A stretch of 64,000 bases of DNA from the NCBI RefSeq assembly GCF_030580655.1, contig NZ_JAUQTB010000011.1, positions 62,001-126,000 on the forward strand. Reading direction: 5' to 3'. The notes beneath the pieces were generated by a model, which was not told the origin of the DNA, ran no database searches, and was given only the letters and a program-made list of their open reading frames with translations. Positions 51,846 to 59,915 of this stretch are shown here, piece after piece. Source of the stretch: Paenibacillus lacisoli (lineage in GTDB: Bacteria; Bacillota; Bacilli; Paenibacillales; Paenibacillaceae). The translations under genes and the position numbers were made by a program. How positions within the stretch are numbered: position 1 is the first letter of the stretch; every line of letters starts with the position of its first letter.

Positions 51846-52946
51846 TTATTTCAGTGTACCCAACTCATCCCGGGTGAACGGAACGATTTCGTCAATCTGT
51901 CCTTTACGGAGCTTGTTCGGCCATGCCGGATCACTGAGCAGTGCACGCCCGATCGCGATGAGATCATAATCCCCGCGTTCCATCTGCGCGGCCAGTGGTT
52001 CAACATGCGCATCCGGTCTTGCCGCTGTCTCTTCGCCGCGGCTGGTAAATTCCGCATCCAGTCCAACCGATCCTACCGAAATGGCTGGCTTACCCGTCAG
52101 CTTTTGCGTCCATCCAGCCAGATTTAATTCAGACCCTTCGAATTCAGGCAGCCAGAAACGGCGGGTAGAGCAGTGGAAAATATCTACGCCGGCCTGTACG
52201 AGCGGTGCCAGAAAACGTCCCAGTTCATCGGGATTCTGTACCAGCTTGGCATTATAGTCATACATTTTCCACTGCGAGAATCGAAATACCATAGGAAAAT
52301 CTGGTCCTACGGCGCGGCGGCAGGCCTCAACGACTTCTGCCGCAAAGCGGGTCCGGCCGACCAAGTCACCACCGTAGCGATCTGTGCGTTTGTTGGTCTC
52401 TTCCCAGAAAAACTGGTCGATCAGATAACCATGTGCACCGTGAATTTCAATGCCGTCAAAGCCGATGGCTTTCGCATCGGCTGCAGCCTTAGCAAATGCA
52501 GCAACAACGCCGGCAATCTCTGCCTCGGTCATCGGATCGCCGACCTGTTCACCCTGGCCATTCAGGCCAGAAGGCCCGATAGGAAGAGCATCAGCATTCG
52601 GAAGATCTCCGGCCTTACGGGCCATACCGACATGCCACAGCTGCGGCATAATGGCTCCCCCTTCACTGTGAACAGCCTCCACCACCTTACGCCAGCCAGC
52701 GAGGGATTCCTCACCGTGGAACAGCGGAATGCTGTCACCGCTGACAGCGGCCGGATGATCTACGCCTGTACCTTCTGTAATAATGAGTCCTACGCCGCCA
52801 GCAGCACGGCGGCGGTAATATTCAGCTACCTCCTGGCCAGGGACACCGCCAGGCGAAAACCCGCGTGTCATGGGAGCCATGACGATCCGGTTAGGCAAAG
52901 ACAGATTCGCTGTTTTGAAAGGCTGGAACAAAATTTCCATACTCAT
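51846..52946 (-). CDS. Old yellow enzyme family NADH:flavin oxidoreductase
   Basis: This 366-residue FMN enzyme reduces activated double bonds with NAD(P)H. It shows LPNRIVMAPMTRGFS (about 18-32), GLIITEGTGVDHPA (about 53-66), PQLWHVGMA (about 101-109) and GFDGIEIHGAHGYLIDQFFW (about 159-178) with the H-x-x-H-type catalytic pair in IHGAHGY, plus DLIAIGRALLSDPAW near the C-terminus. The ATG at 52944-52946 is chosen because GGAGG lies eight bases upstream. It is monocistronic and divergent from the GNAT fusion gene. The substrate is unknown; such enzymes often answer electrophile stress. Confidence 0.92.
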   Translation of the reverse strand: MSMEILFQPFKTANLSLPNRIVMAPMTRGFSPGGVPGQEVAEYYRRRAAGGVGLIITEGTGVDHPAAVSGDSIPLFHGEESLAGWRKVVEAVHSEGGAIMPQLWHVGMARKAGDLPNADALPIGPSGLNGQGEQVGDPMTEAEIAGVVAAFAKAAADAKAIGFDGIEIHGAHGYLIDQFFWEETNKRTDRYGGDLVGRTRFAAEVVEACRRAVGPDFPMVFRFSQWKMYDYNAKLVQNPDELGRFLAPLVQAGVDIFHCSTRRFWLPEFEGSELNLAGWTQKLTGKPAISVGSVGLDAEFTSRGEETAARPDAHVEPLAAQMERGDYDLIAIGRALLSDPAWPNKLRKGQIDEIVPFTRDELGTLK

Positions 52947-53257
52947 TGTTATTTCCTCCCCAGAACGGTGATTTATCAAACCGATTTATATCATTTTAAT
53001 TGCGTAAAACTTACCAGAACCAGAATAACAGATTCCGAGGGGATGATTCAAATTTCTGAAGAATGGAATTCGCAGTTCCATTCATGCTCTAATCATAGGG
53101 AACGTTCTGCTTAATTCAAAGTTACCGCTGATCCGCATGGAAACTGTAACCATTATCAGTTATGCTGAAACTACCATTTGGTATATTAAACCATTATTGG
53201 GGCTTTTCCTGTTTCCGGACAGGATTGGATCCCTTGGTGATCATAGGAGGATGAGGC
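52947..53257. other. Divergent intergenic region with inverted repeat
   Basis: No coding sequence is seen. At 53061-53083 GAATGGAA and TTCCATTC form a perfect 8-base inverted repeat with a 7-base gap, a likely operator for the divergent OYE gene, the GNAT fusion gene, or both. Near the plus-strand gene, a TATATT element (about 53180) could be a -10. Confidence 0.45.
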
Positions 53258-56200
53258 ATGACGTCACATTTGGATGAAGCGGTTCAGAAAAGCTTTACAA
53301 TTGTAGAATACGAAGCGAAGTATGCAAAATCCTTGGCAGACATGTGGAACCTCAGCAGCGACAGCTGGGGGGGAGATCATGTGCTTCAGACAGAGGAAGG
53401 CATCATGGAAGAAATGGAGAACAGCCCGAACCTGAAAACTTTTCTGGCTGTGCAGCAGGACGAGGTTATCGGCTTTTGCAGCTTCTCTTATTACCAAGAA
53501 GACCGCGGGGCGTTGTACATCCCTCTCTTGAACGTACGTCCCGACTTTCATGGACGCAAGGTCGGCAAGGCTCTGGTGCTGAATGCCGTACAGCAGACGA
53601 TCGATATGGGCTGGCCAAGACTGGACTTGTACACATGGGCAGGGAATACCAAAGCAGTCCCCACCTACAAAAAATGTGGTTTCTTCTGGGAACGACGTGA
53701 CGAAACCACGCACCTGATGAATTTCATTCCGGCCGTTCTTCAGACCGAAGCCCTTCTGCCCTTTTTCGAGCAGGCTGACTGGTATGAAGATGGCAAACGT
53801 GATCTCAGTGTAACGCCGGATGGCAGCGGAGAGAACGGCTTTGATTATTTTACATATGAATGGGAACGCGACGGCCGTTATCTCTCTGTAGAATTCGAGC
53901 GTACGGGCAGAGGCATCCGCTTCATTGAGACAGATACGTACAGAATCGCTGCCGAGATTTCCAAACACCGCCTTCCTTTTGGCAAGAGGTATGAGATTAG
54001 TTATGACATCATCAGCAAAGACGGCCAGCCGCTGACCGTTGAGATTGAAGGTGTCAGTAATGAAAGTATTGATTTTAATATACATGAACACATCGAAACG
54101 ACAGGCACATCCCAAGTGCAGGCGTTCTTCAAGGTGAATGAAATATCAGAGGAACCGAACAAATGGCGTACCCATCCGGTAGTGGAAGCCCGCTTGACCA
54201 TCAATGGAAGGCGTGCGGATTTCAGGACAGGGGTGTATCCGGCATTTCCCGTGACCCTGAAGCTGAACTCAGAGCTGTCCGACTTTGTGACTGGACAGAC
54301 CGCAGCCTTCGAGCTCAATGTGGAAAATCATTATGATGAAGAAACCCGGTTCGTATTCACTCTTCCGGAGGGCGGGCTGCTGGAATGGAAACAACCGGAA
54401 CAGGATATGATCCTTCCACCGCAGGGTCGTGCAGTCATTCCGATTGAAGCCAAAGTCCTTGCGACCGGTCTATATGCTGAGCAGGTCCGCATCCAGGCAT
54501 ACAGCGGCGGTGAAGTTATGGACTTGACCTGCGAAGTGAGCAAGCTGGTTCAGGGCCACACCGGCTTATTTGACGGAGAAACCCTGGATGAGTGGATCAT
54601 CGGCAGCGGTGCCTATACCGCCCATTTGCATAAACATAACCTGACCCTGACACTTAAGACCATCGGAATGCGTTATGGCAGAACCACTTTGTATTTCCCT
54701 AAGTTCGGTCCCCCGTTCCGTAATGAGTTCATGGATCAGCGGCCTTTTCAGATTGAACATGAATACGGCGCTGAATCTGTCACTCTTAAAGCATCCTACC
54801 GTATGAAGCAGCTTCAAGATCGTACACTTGTCCTGACTGCCAAGCTATACAGCAGCGGGCTTCTGGAAAGGTATTTTCTTATTTCTAAACCTCAGGACGG
54901 GGATGCTTCCGGTGAATTAAGTATGCGTGAACTGTTCCATACGAGCATGGAGTGTGGTGTAATTCCCTACAATCAGGGCTTTTATGACTTGTCCCCAGGT
55001 GCCGCTGCGATCAATGCAGAATACTGGAAAACTGAGAACATCCATGAAAACTGGTTCTTCATGCGGGACAATAAACAATCTCATGGTCTGTGCTGGCCAG
55101 CTTCTGCCCGCCTGATCAAGGAAGGTTACCGGTTTGCTGTAGAACAGACGCTGGAAGGTTCCCCCGCAGACCCGTTGATCCGGACAGCTTCGGTCTATAT
55201 AAGCCTGAACACGTTCGGGAGCTGGCAGGAATTAAGATCTTTTGCCCGTGGATCCTCGTCACCGCTCTCATCCAAACTGAACGATCACCTGGACATTTTG
55301 CTGAACGGTGGAAACCCTTTTGTTAAGGGTACCTTTAATATCGAGATCGTGGAGCACAAAAATGTCAATCTCGATGGCTCGGTCTCGGCTGTATCTGATA
55401 AAGGAAGCTTTGCACCGATACAGCAGGTCCTGTCCGGAGGGAGTTCGCCTTCTCATTCTTCTATGCCGGTAGAGTTGACCACAGCAGCCGAAGTGGACCA
55501 GGCTATCATCGGGCTGGATCTGGATGTCTATACAACAAGCAGACCACGTATATTTTTCCCGCTCGGACAAGTACCCGTACAGCTGGAAACTACCCGGGCG
55601 CATGATCTCGAAGTGATTAGCGCAGATAATGGAAGTGTTCGTATCAGCGCGGCAGCAGCTTATGCTCCGTCACTCTATTCCATTTCCTATCACGGCAAAG
55701 AATGGCTGGAATCCTCATTCCCGCAGGTTCATGCCAAAGCATGGTGGAATCCATGGCTTGGGGGAATCGCCTCCCGATTCGATGATGTGTCCTTCCGCTC
55801 CATGATGGAAGAGCCCCGCAGCGCTTCGTTTGCGGAACTCCAGGACCAGCATGGAAACCATTGGTCCGGCATCCGTGTATCCGTGAGTTTTGATAAACAC
55901 AAGCAGTACACAGGGCTTCGGTTTCACCAGTACTATCTCCTGCTGCCAGGTGCTCCTGTCGTAGCTTATGCCGTCCATGTAGAGTTTCCGGAGGATAAGA
56001 CGCTTGAACATTTTGATCTGAGTACGTGGGTGAACTATGGGCCAGGAGATGAGCTTCGCCGCAGCGGGGTCAAGGTACGTGAAGCTTCAGGAGAGGAATT
56101 TGCCTATAAAGCAGGCCTCTTTGATAATGAGCAGAAAGTTAACGGTGCAGCTCACTTTTACTCCACAGAAGTGAAGGAGCAGCTTACGCTGATTGCTGAC

Positions 56201-56392
56201 CCGCGGCAGGGCCATCATTATTTCTATATGGATAACCAGGTTTTGTCTTCCATCATCCAGGACAGCTATTATGGGTCTCATAACGATTCCCTGATCACGA
56301 ATCCGCTCTTCTTCATTATCAGTGAGACAACCGCTCAGAACGCAGCTTATGATGATCTTCGCCAGCTGCGCTTCCTGCTCCCTGCCAAATAA
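53258..56392 (+). CDS. Large GNAT fusion protein (acetyltransferase plus about 880-residue beta-rich region)
   Basis: This 1044-residue protein is an unusual fusion. Residues about 14-165 are a GNAT acetyltransferase with the loop VRPDFHGRKVGKALVLNAVQ and the terminal PTYKKCGFFWERRD. The rest has no recognised catalytic motif but is beta-rich. About 330-440 looks like an immunoglobulin-like or NEW3-type domain (FELNVENHYDEETRFVFTLP). About 445-1040 contains alternating beta stretches and tryptophan-rich AKAWWNPWLGG, reminiscent of mutarotase-like or glycosidase-accessory folds. There is no signal peptide, so it is cytoplasmic. AGGAGG lies seven bases before the ATG. An amidohydrolase gene follows 29 bases later. 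The function is unknown. Confidence 0.8.
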   Translation: MTSHLDEAVQKSFTIVEYEAKYAKSLADMWNLSSDSWGGDHVLQTEEGIMEEMENSPNLKTFLAVQQDEVIGFCSFSYYQEDRGALYIPLLNVRPDFHGRKVGKALVLNAVQQTIDMGWPRLDLYTWAGNTKAVPTYKKCGFFWERRDETTHLMNFIPAVLQTEALLPFFEQADWYEDGKRDLSVTPDGSGENGFDYFTYEWERDGRYLSVEFERTGRGIRFIETDTYRIAAEISKHRLPFGKRYEISYDIISKDGQPLTVEIEGVSNESIDFNIHEHIETTGTSQVQAFFKVNEISEEPNKWRTHPVVEARLTINGRRADFRTGVYPAFPVTLKLNSELSDFVTGQTAAFELNVENHYDEETRFVFTLPEGGLLEWKQPEQDMILPPQGRAVIPIEAKVLATGLYAEQVRIQAYSGGEVMDLTCEVSKLVQGHTGLFDGETLDEWIIGSGAYTAHLHKHNLTLTLKTIGMRYGRTTLYFPKFGPPFRNEFMDQRPFQIEHEYGAESVTLKASYRMKQLQDRTLVLTAKLYSSGLLERYFLISKPQDGDASGELSMRELFHTSMECGVIPYNQGFYDLSPGAAAINAEYWKTENIHENWFFMRDNKQSHGLCWPASARLIKEGYRFAVEQTLEGSPADPLIRTASVYISLNTFGSWQELRSFARGSSSPLSSKLNDHLDILLNGGNPFVKGTFNIEIVEHKNVNLDGSVSAVSDKGSFAPIQQVLSGGSSPSHSSMPVELTTAAEVDQAIIGLDLDVYTTSRPRIFFPLGQVPVQLETTRAHDLEVISADNGSVRISAAAAYAPSLYSISYHGKEWLESSFPQVHAKAWWNPWLGGIASRFDDVSFRSMMEEPRSASFAELQDQHGNHWSGIRVSVSFDKHKQYTGLRFHQYYLLLPGAPVVAYAVHVEFPEDKTLEHFDLSTWVNYGPGDELRRSGVKVREASGEEFAYKAGLFDNEQKVNGAAHFYSTEVKEQLTLIADPRQGHHYFYMDNQVLSSIIQDSYYGSHNDSLITNPLFFIISETTAQNAAYDDLRQLRFLLPAK

Positions 56393-56421
56393 ATGACATC
56401 GATGGAAAGGAGTCAACGATC

Positions 56422-57297
56422 ATGCGAATGATTGATGCCCATATTCACTACTCAGAAATTGAGAGCTTTTACGAGACAGCCCGTGACCTCGCCAAGGTCG
56501 ACTATACAGCTGCAGGCCTGGCCGCCGAGTTCAAGCGATCAGGTATCATCGCTGGAGTCGGAATGGGCGTAACCGAGGTGGAACCCGGTGGATTTCCCGA
56601 CGATAGCTCTGCGAATCCGATGGAACTGGACCTGCGAGGAGGCCTGCCGGAATCTATTTTCACCTGTGTTGGCATTAACCCGCTAACCCTGCAATCGGAT
56701 GGGCAATTGAGCGCACTTGAGAATGCTCTTCAACGGGATGATGTAGTAGGAATCAAGCTGTATGCCGGTTATTATCATTTCTCTGTTAGTGATGCAGTCT
56801 ATGATCCGGTCTATGAGCTGGCCGCTGCATATCACCTGCCGGTAGTGATTCACGGAGGCCTGACCTATTCCGACCGCGGCTTGCTCAAGTATTCCCATCC
56901 GCTGTCTATGGAAGAGGCCATTATGAAGCACCGGGATATTAACTTCATGATCTGTCATCTTGGAGATCCTTGGGTGATGGACACAGCCGCCATGCTGGAG
57001 AAGAATCCAAACCTGTATACGGATCTGTCAGGCTGGATCGTTGGCGACAATGCCAAGGTGAACCGGTTAATGAAGGAACAAACCTATACGGACCATTTTC
57101 GCAGAGCCATTGTGTTCGCAGAGAAATATGACCGTCTTGTCTTCGGAACCGACTGGCCTCTGGTACCCATTCATTCTTATATTCGTTTCGTGAAGAACCT
57201 GATACCCGATGAACATTGGGAACTTGTCTTCTATCACAATGCACTGCGGCTGTTCCCAAAACTGGATCAAGGATTGAAGCGGCTTGGATTGATTTAA
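56422..57297 (+). CDS. Amidohydrolase family 2 (TIM-barrel) protein
   Basis: This 291-residue metal-dependent hydrolase or decarboxylase of the amidohydrolase-2 group carries the metal ligands DAHIH (H7, H9), GIKLYAGYYH (about 110-119), VVIHGG (about 140-145), MICHLGDP (about 174-181) and FGTDWPL (about 236-242, catalytic Asp). AAAGGAG is upstream of the ATG. It lies 29 bases after the GNAT fusion gene and ends in a terminator, so the two form an operon. Its substrate is not evident. Family members act on amides, lactones or carboxylated rings. Confidence 0.88.
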   Translation: MRMIDAHIHYSEIESFYETARDLAKVDYTAAGLAAEFKRSGIIAGVGMGVTEVEPGGFPDDSSANPMELDLRGGLPESIFTCVGINPLTLQSDGQLSALENALQRDDVVGIKLYAGYYHFSVSDAVYDPVYELAAAYHLPVVIHGGLTYSDRGLLKYSHPLSMEEAIMKHRDINFMICHLGDPWVMDTAAMLEKNPNLYTDLSGWIVGDNAKVNRLMKEQTYTDHFRRAIVFAEKYDRLVFGTDWPLVPIHSYIRFVKNLIPDEHWELVFYHNALRLFPKLDQGLKRLGLI

Positions 57298-57298
57298 A

Positions 57299-57338
57299 AA
57301 AGGGGAGAAGCGCATATATACCGCTTCTCCCCTTCTTC
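57299..57338. terminator. Bidirectional terminator between convergent genes
   Basis: AGGGGAGAAGCG pairs with CGCTTCTCCCCT around a nine-base loop, with an A run before and T-rich sequence after. It serves the amidohydrolase operon (plus) and the 57354 gene (minus). Confidence 0.88.
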
Positions 57339-57353
57339 TGTTCGGCTCATGAA

Positions 57354-57887
57354 TTATTGTTCATTCTGGGTGTCTAGCTCATGCAATGCTCTTAAAGATC
57401 TCAGCACATAATCCAGCAGTTCCGCAAGATCATCCATTTGTTCTTCCCCTATTTTGCGGTCAAAGGTTACGTCGATTCTGTTGAGATACCCTTCGGTTCC
57501 AAAAGTGTATGTGAGGTGCTGTGCGATCCGGGGCTCCGGACCCCAGATGCCGGATAGTACGGATGAGATCTGCGCGCAGACAGCCTCCGGTTCACGGAGC
57601 TTCATACGAAAGCGGATATCCAGTCTGCAGCCGATCGGTTCCGTCCCGGCCAGCTGCAGCAGTTCACCTGCCAGATCATGAAGAGATGATGATAATTCCA
57701 CTTCCGCAGTAATACCGAAATGCTGCGGAAGTGCGAATGCCAGCATAAACCTGCGGGACAGGACAGCCAGATCCATCAGATCCTGACGTCCCTGAATAAC
57801 AACAGCCTGGCTTAGATTATCCAAATCGTAAATTTCATTCTCCAAAGCCACCTTCACGTTCTCAAATATGGTCGGATCATACAGCAT
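57354..57887 (-). CDS. Conserved-looking hypothetical protein
   Basis: This 177-residue soluble protein of unknown function starts LYDPTIFENVKVALENEIYD. It has alternating strands and helices (CRLDIRFRMKLREPEAVCAQ; LNRIDVTFDRKIGEEQMDDL) and ends in a helical tail. AAGGAG lies eight bases before the ATG. No motif is recognised. It is a single gene convergent with the amidohydrolase operon and divergent from the small genes at 58057. Confidence 0.7.
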   Translation of the reverse strand: MLYDPTIFENVKVALENEIYDLDNLSQAVVIQGRQDLMDLAVLSRRFMLAFALPQHFGITAEVELSSSLHDLAGELLQLAGTEPIGCRLDIRFRMKLREPEAVCAQISSVLSGIWGPEPRIAQHLTYTFGTEGYLNRIDVTFDRKIGEEQMDDLAELLDYVLRSLRALHELDTQNEQ

Positions 57888-58056
57888 GTTGACATCTCCT
57901 TATCAGTAACAGTTTTGATCTGTTTGGATGGTAATGATGTTCGCAGTCAGCCATCGTCTCCCGGTAGTTCGTCCATTTCAAGGCAGAAAAGGAACGCCGC
58001 TTCCTTGCTGACATATGATAGAGGGAACACATCATGGATGGAATGAGTGAACGAAT

Positions 58057-58188
58057 ATGAACCAAGACGAGAAAGAGCGGCTGATCACGCTCATTGTGTT
58101 GATTGTGGTGATTGTATCCTTTGCGCTGGGGCTCGGTGAGAATGAAGATGGCAGCAGCGGCGGGAATACACCTACAGTAATAGTCTGA
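58057..58188 (+). CDS. 43-residue single-helix membrane peptide
   Basis: The reading frame starts at the ATG 58057-58059 and gives MNQDEKERLITLIVLIVVIV, then SFALGLGENEDG and a polar Ser/Gly-rich tail. One hydrophobic helix (about 9-24) follows a charged N-terminus, so it should sit in the membrane. Ribosome binding is weak (GGAATGAGTG). It ends 16 bases before the next small gene, which supports a two-gene unit. No family is recognised. Confidence 0.55.
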   Translation: MNQDEKERLITLIVLIVVIVSFALGLGENEDGSSGGNTPTVIV

Positions 58189-58204
58189 ACTGGATGGTGA
58201 CGTT

Positions 58205-58456
58205 ATGGCGGGAAACGGGAATGGCAGTTCTCAAAACAGCAAAAAAGCTCAATCCCTGAGTCCGCAGCAAATTGCCGTCATCGTGGGCCTGCTGGCCAAT
58301 GTGCTGGACGTCGATTCCATCCTGCTTGATCGTAATCAGCAAATCCAGATCGTATTGACCGGATCGATCCGCAAGAAAAATAAAGCTGACCGGATCGCGG
58401 AGGAACTTGACAATATTAGCGTTGCCGAGCTGATTAATGCTTTTTTGCGAAAATAA
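58205..58456 (+). CDS. 83-residue hypothetical protein
   Basis: This small soluble protein has a polar N-terminus (NGNGSSQNSKK) followed by an amphipathic helix and strand region (IAVIVGLLANVLDVDSILLD, then IQIVLTGSIRKKNK) and a final helix. GGATGG lies upstream of the ATG. It is 16 bases after the 43-residue gene and ends before a hairpin. The function is unknown. Confidence 0.65.
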   Translation: MAGNGNGSSQNSKKAQSLSPQQIAVIVGLLANVLDVDSILLDRNQQIQIVLTGSIRKKNKADRIAEELDNISVAELINAFLRK

Positions 58457-58470
58457 CCAACATAAACGAA

Positions 58471-58513
58471 GAAAAGCCTCCTCAGCCAGCTTCCTGGCCT
58501 GACGGGGCTTCTT
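58471..58513 (+). terminator. Terminator after the small-gene pair
   Basis: AAGCC-TCC-TCAG-CCAG pairs with CTGG-CCTGA-CGGGGCTT through an interrupted stem and the loop CTTC. A short T-rich end follows. Confidence 0.6.
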
Positions 58514-58551
58514 GGTGTTCTTGTAATAAATCAGATACCGTGAGACTTAGA

Positions 58552-58845
58552 TCATCCAACCTCAGGCAGATGTTCGCGGCAGTAGGCCTCGAGCGCCTGC
58601 TCTTCCTCTTCTTCGAGATCAAAATCAAGGTAGGTGCCGGTCGTCTTCTCATTCAGATCGTATTTAACCAGACCTTCCCGGTCGGTATCTACGACATAAA
58701 TGGCACGGACAACAATGCCGTTGTCGTTAAACAATTCATCGTCTTCTTCTACTTCAGTCTGAATAATAAATTCATAGCGTTGTCCACTCAGAATCCCGAA
58801 GGCATCCCGGACAAGCTCGACTTCACAGGTGGTAAAGCTGATCAT
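58552..58845 (-). CDS. Small acidic protein, DUF6509-like
   Basis: This 97-residue acidic protein reads ISFTTCEVELVRDAFGILSG, then RYEFIIQTEVEEDDELF and a C-terminal Glu-rich helix. The pattern of a short beta domain with ERYEF and EDDELF is like the uncharacterised DUF6509 family of Bacillales. No active-site motif is seen. It is a single gene. The family assignment is from memory and uncertain. Confidence 0.6.
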   Translation of the reverse strand: MISFTTCEVELVRDAFGILSGQRYEFIIQTEVEEDDELFNDNGIVVRAIYVVDTDREGLVKYDLNEKTTGTYLDFDLEEEEEQALEAYCREHLPEVG

Positions 58846-59004
58846 GACTCCATCCCTTTCATTTTAGAACCGTACCGGTGGATATGAGGCTTCATATGCA
58901 GGGTACTTCTATTTTCATGTACAATCTACAAAATTATACGTCATTATTGTCCGGCTGCCTAGCAGATCATGGCGAAAGGTATTAAACAATCAAGCGCAAA
59001 AGCT

Positions 59005-59032
59005 AAAAGGATGCCTCCTCAGAGACACCCTT
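59005..59032 (-). terminator. Terminator of the YdaL-M-N-K type operon
   Basis: On the minus strand AAGGGTGTCTCT pairs with AGGCATCCTT (with wobble pairs), followed by TTTAGCTTTT. It lies 29 bases after the YdaK-like gene. Confidence 0.65.
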
Positions 59033-59060
59033 ATAAACAAGTATATTGCTGGCAAAAGAA

Positions 59061-59915
59061 CTACACATCATATTCTAACTGTTTTTTGGCCTGAACGATC
59101 AGATCCATCGGTGTTGGCATATGTTCTGCCTCATATTGAACTGCACCAATCTTCAGATTCAATTCAACCTCGTATTTCCGCGAACGATCCGACTGGTTCA
59201 ATTCCTGCATCTTTAAACGCAGACGGTCGACGACCACATTGGCTCCAGGGCGGTCTGTGAACAGCAGCAACCCCCAAGTCGGATGATCCTCAGTTCCCAG
59301 CATATATAGCGAATCGTTGGAACGGATGCTGGTCTGACTCAGCTGGGAAACCTGATAGATCGTCTCGGTTACCTGTTCAGCACTGATCATGCGCTTAAGC
59401 TCATCCCAATATTTCACGTTAAGCACCATCAACGTTAAAGGAATTTCATACCGCTTAGAGAGTGCCATAAACACAGTGGCATCCTTTTGAAACGAGCGGC
59501 TGTTCTTCAGATTGGTATGCTCGTCCATCGTCGCCAGTGTACTGTTCGTCCGCTGCAGCTGGTTATTCTGTTCCTGCAGCTGCCGGATTCCCTGGGTCAG
59601 CATCCAGGTTACCACCGTAAAAGCCGGCGTCATGATCAGCCAAAAGTAATTTTGCATCCCCACACTATCGCCCCGCACAACCGTTTGATACAAGGTAAAC
59701 GTGCCATATCCGAAGATGAATACAATATTCAGAATTAGTCCTGTCGTAAGGCTCGTGAAATACGTAATAATCGCGATTAGAAAAGCCGCATTGAGAAAGA
59801 CAATATTCTGAAAATACAAATTGGGATCCTGCGCCGTAAAGACAACGGCAATAAAGCAAAGAATAAACAGCAGCAGAAGAGCTCCGTCTGACATCAGGTA
59901 GCTGCTGCGTCTCAT
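59061..59915 (-). CDS. ydaK: YdaK-like membrane protein with degenerate GGDEF domain (c-di-GMP receptor)
   Basis: This 284-residue protein has about four transmembrane helices in residues 10-110, a coiled stretch (QEQNNQLQRTNSTL, about 114-127) and a GGDEF-like domain. The signature is replaced by GTEDHPTWG (207-215), so it should not make c-di-GMP. The inhibitory-site motif R198-S-N-D201 sits exactly five residues before it, the normal position, so it can still bind c-di-GMP. B. subtilis YdaK has the same logic and activates an exopolysaccharide operon. The start overlaps the BcsB-like gene by four bases. It is the last gene of the operon. Confidence 0.85.
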   Translation of the reverse strand: MRRSSYLMSDGALLLLFILCFIAVVFTAQDPNLYFQNIVFLNAAFLIAIITYFTSLTTGLILNIVFIFGYGTFTLYQTVVRGDSVGMQNYFWLIMTPAFTVVTWMLTQGIRQLQEQNNQLQRTNSTLATMDEHTNLKNSRSFQKDATVFMALSKRYEIPLTLMVLNVKYWDELKRMISAEQVTETIYQVSQLSQTSIRSNDSLYMLGTEDHPTWGLLLFTDRPGANVVVDRLRLKMQELNQSDRSRKYEVELNLKIGAVQYEAEHMPTPMDLIVQAKKQLEYDV

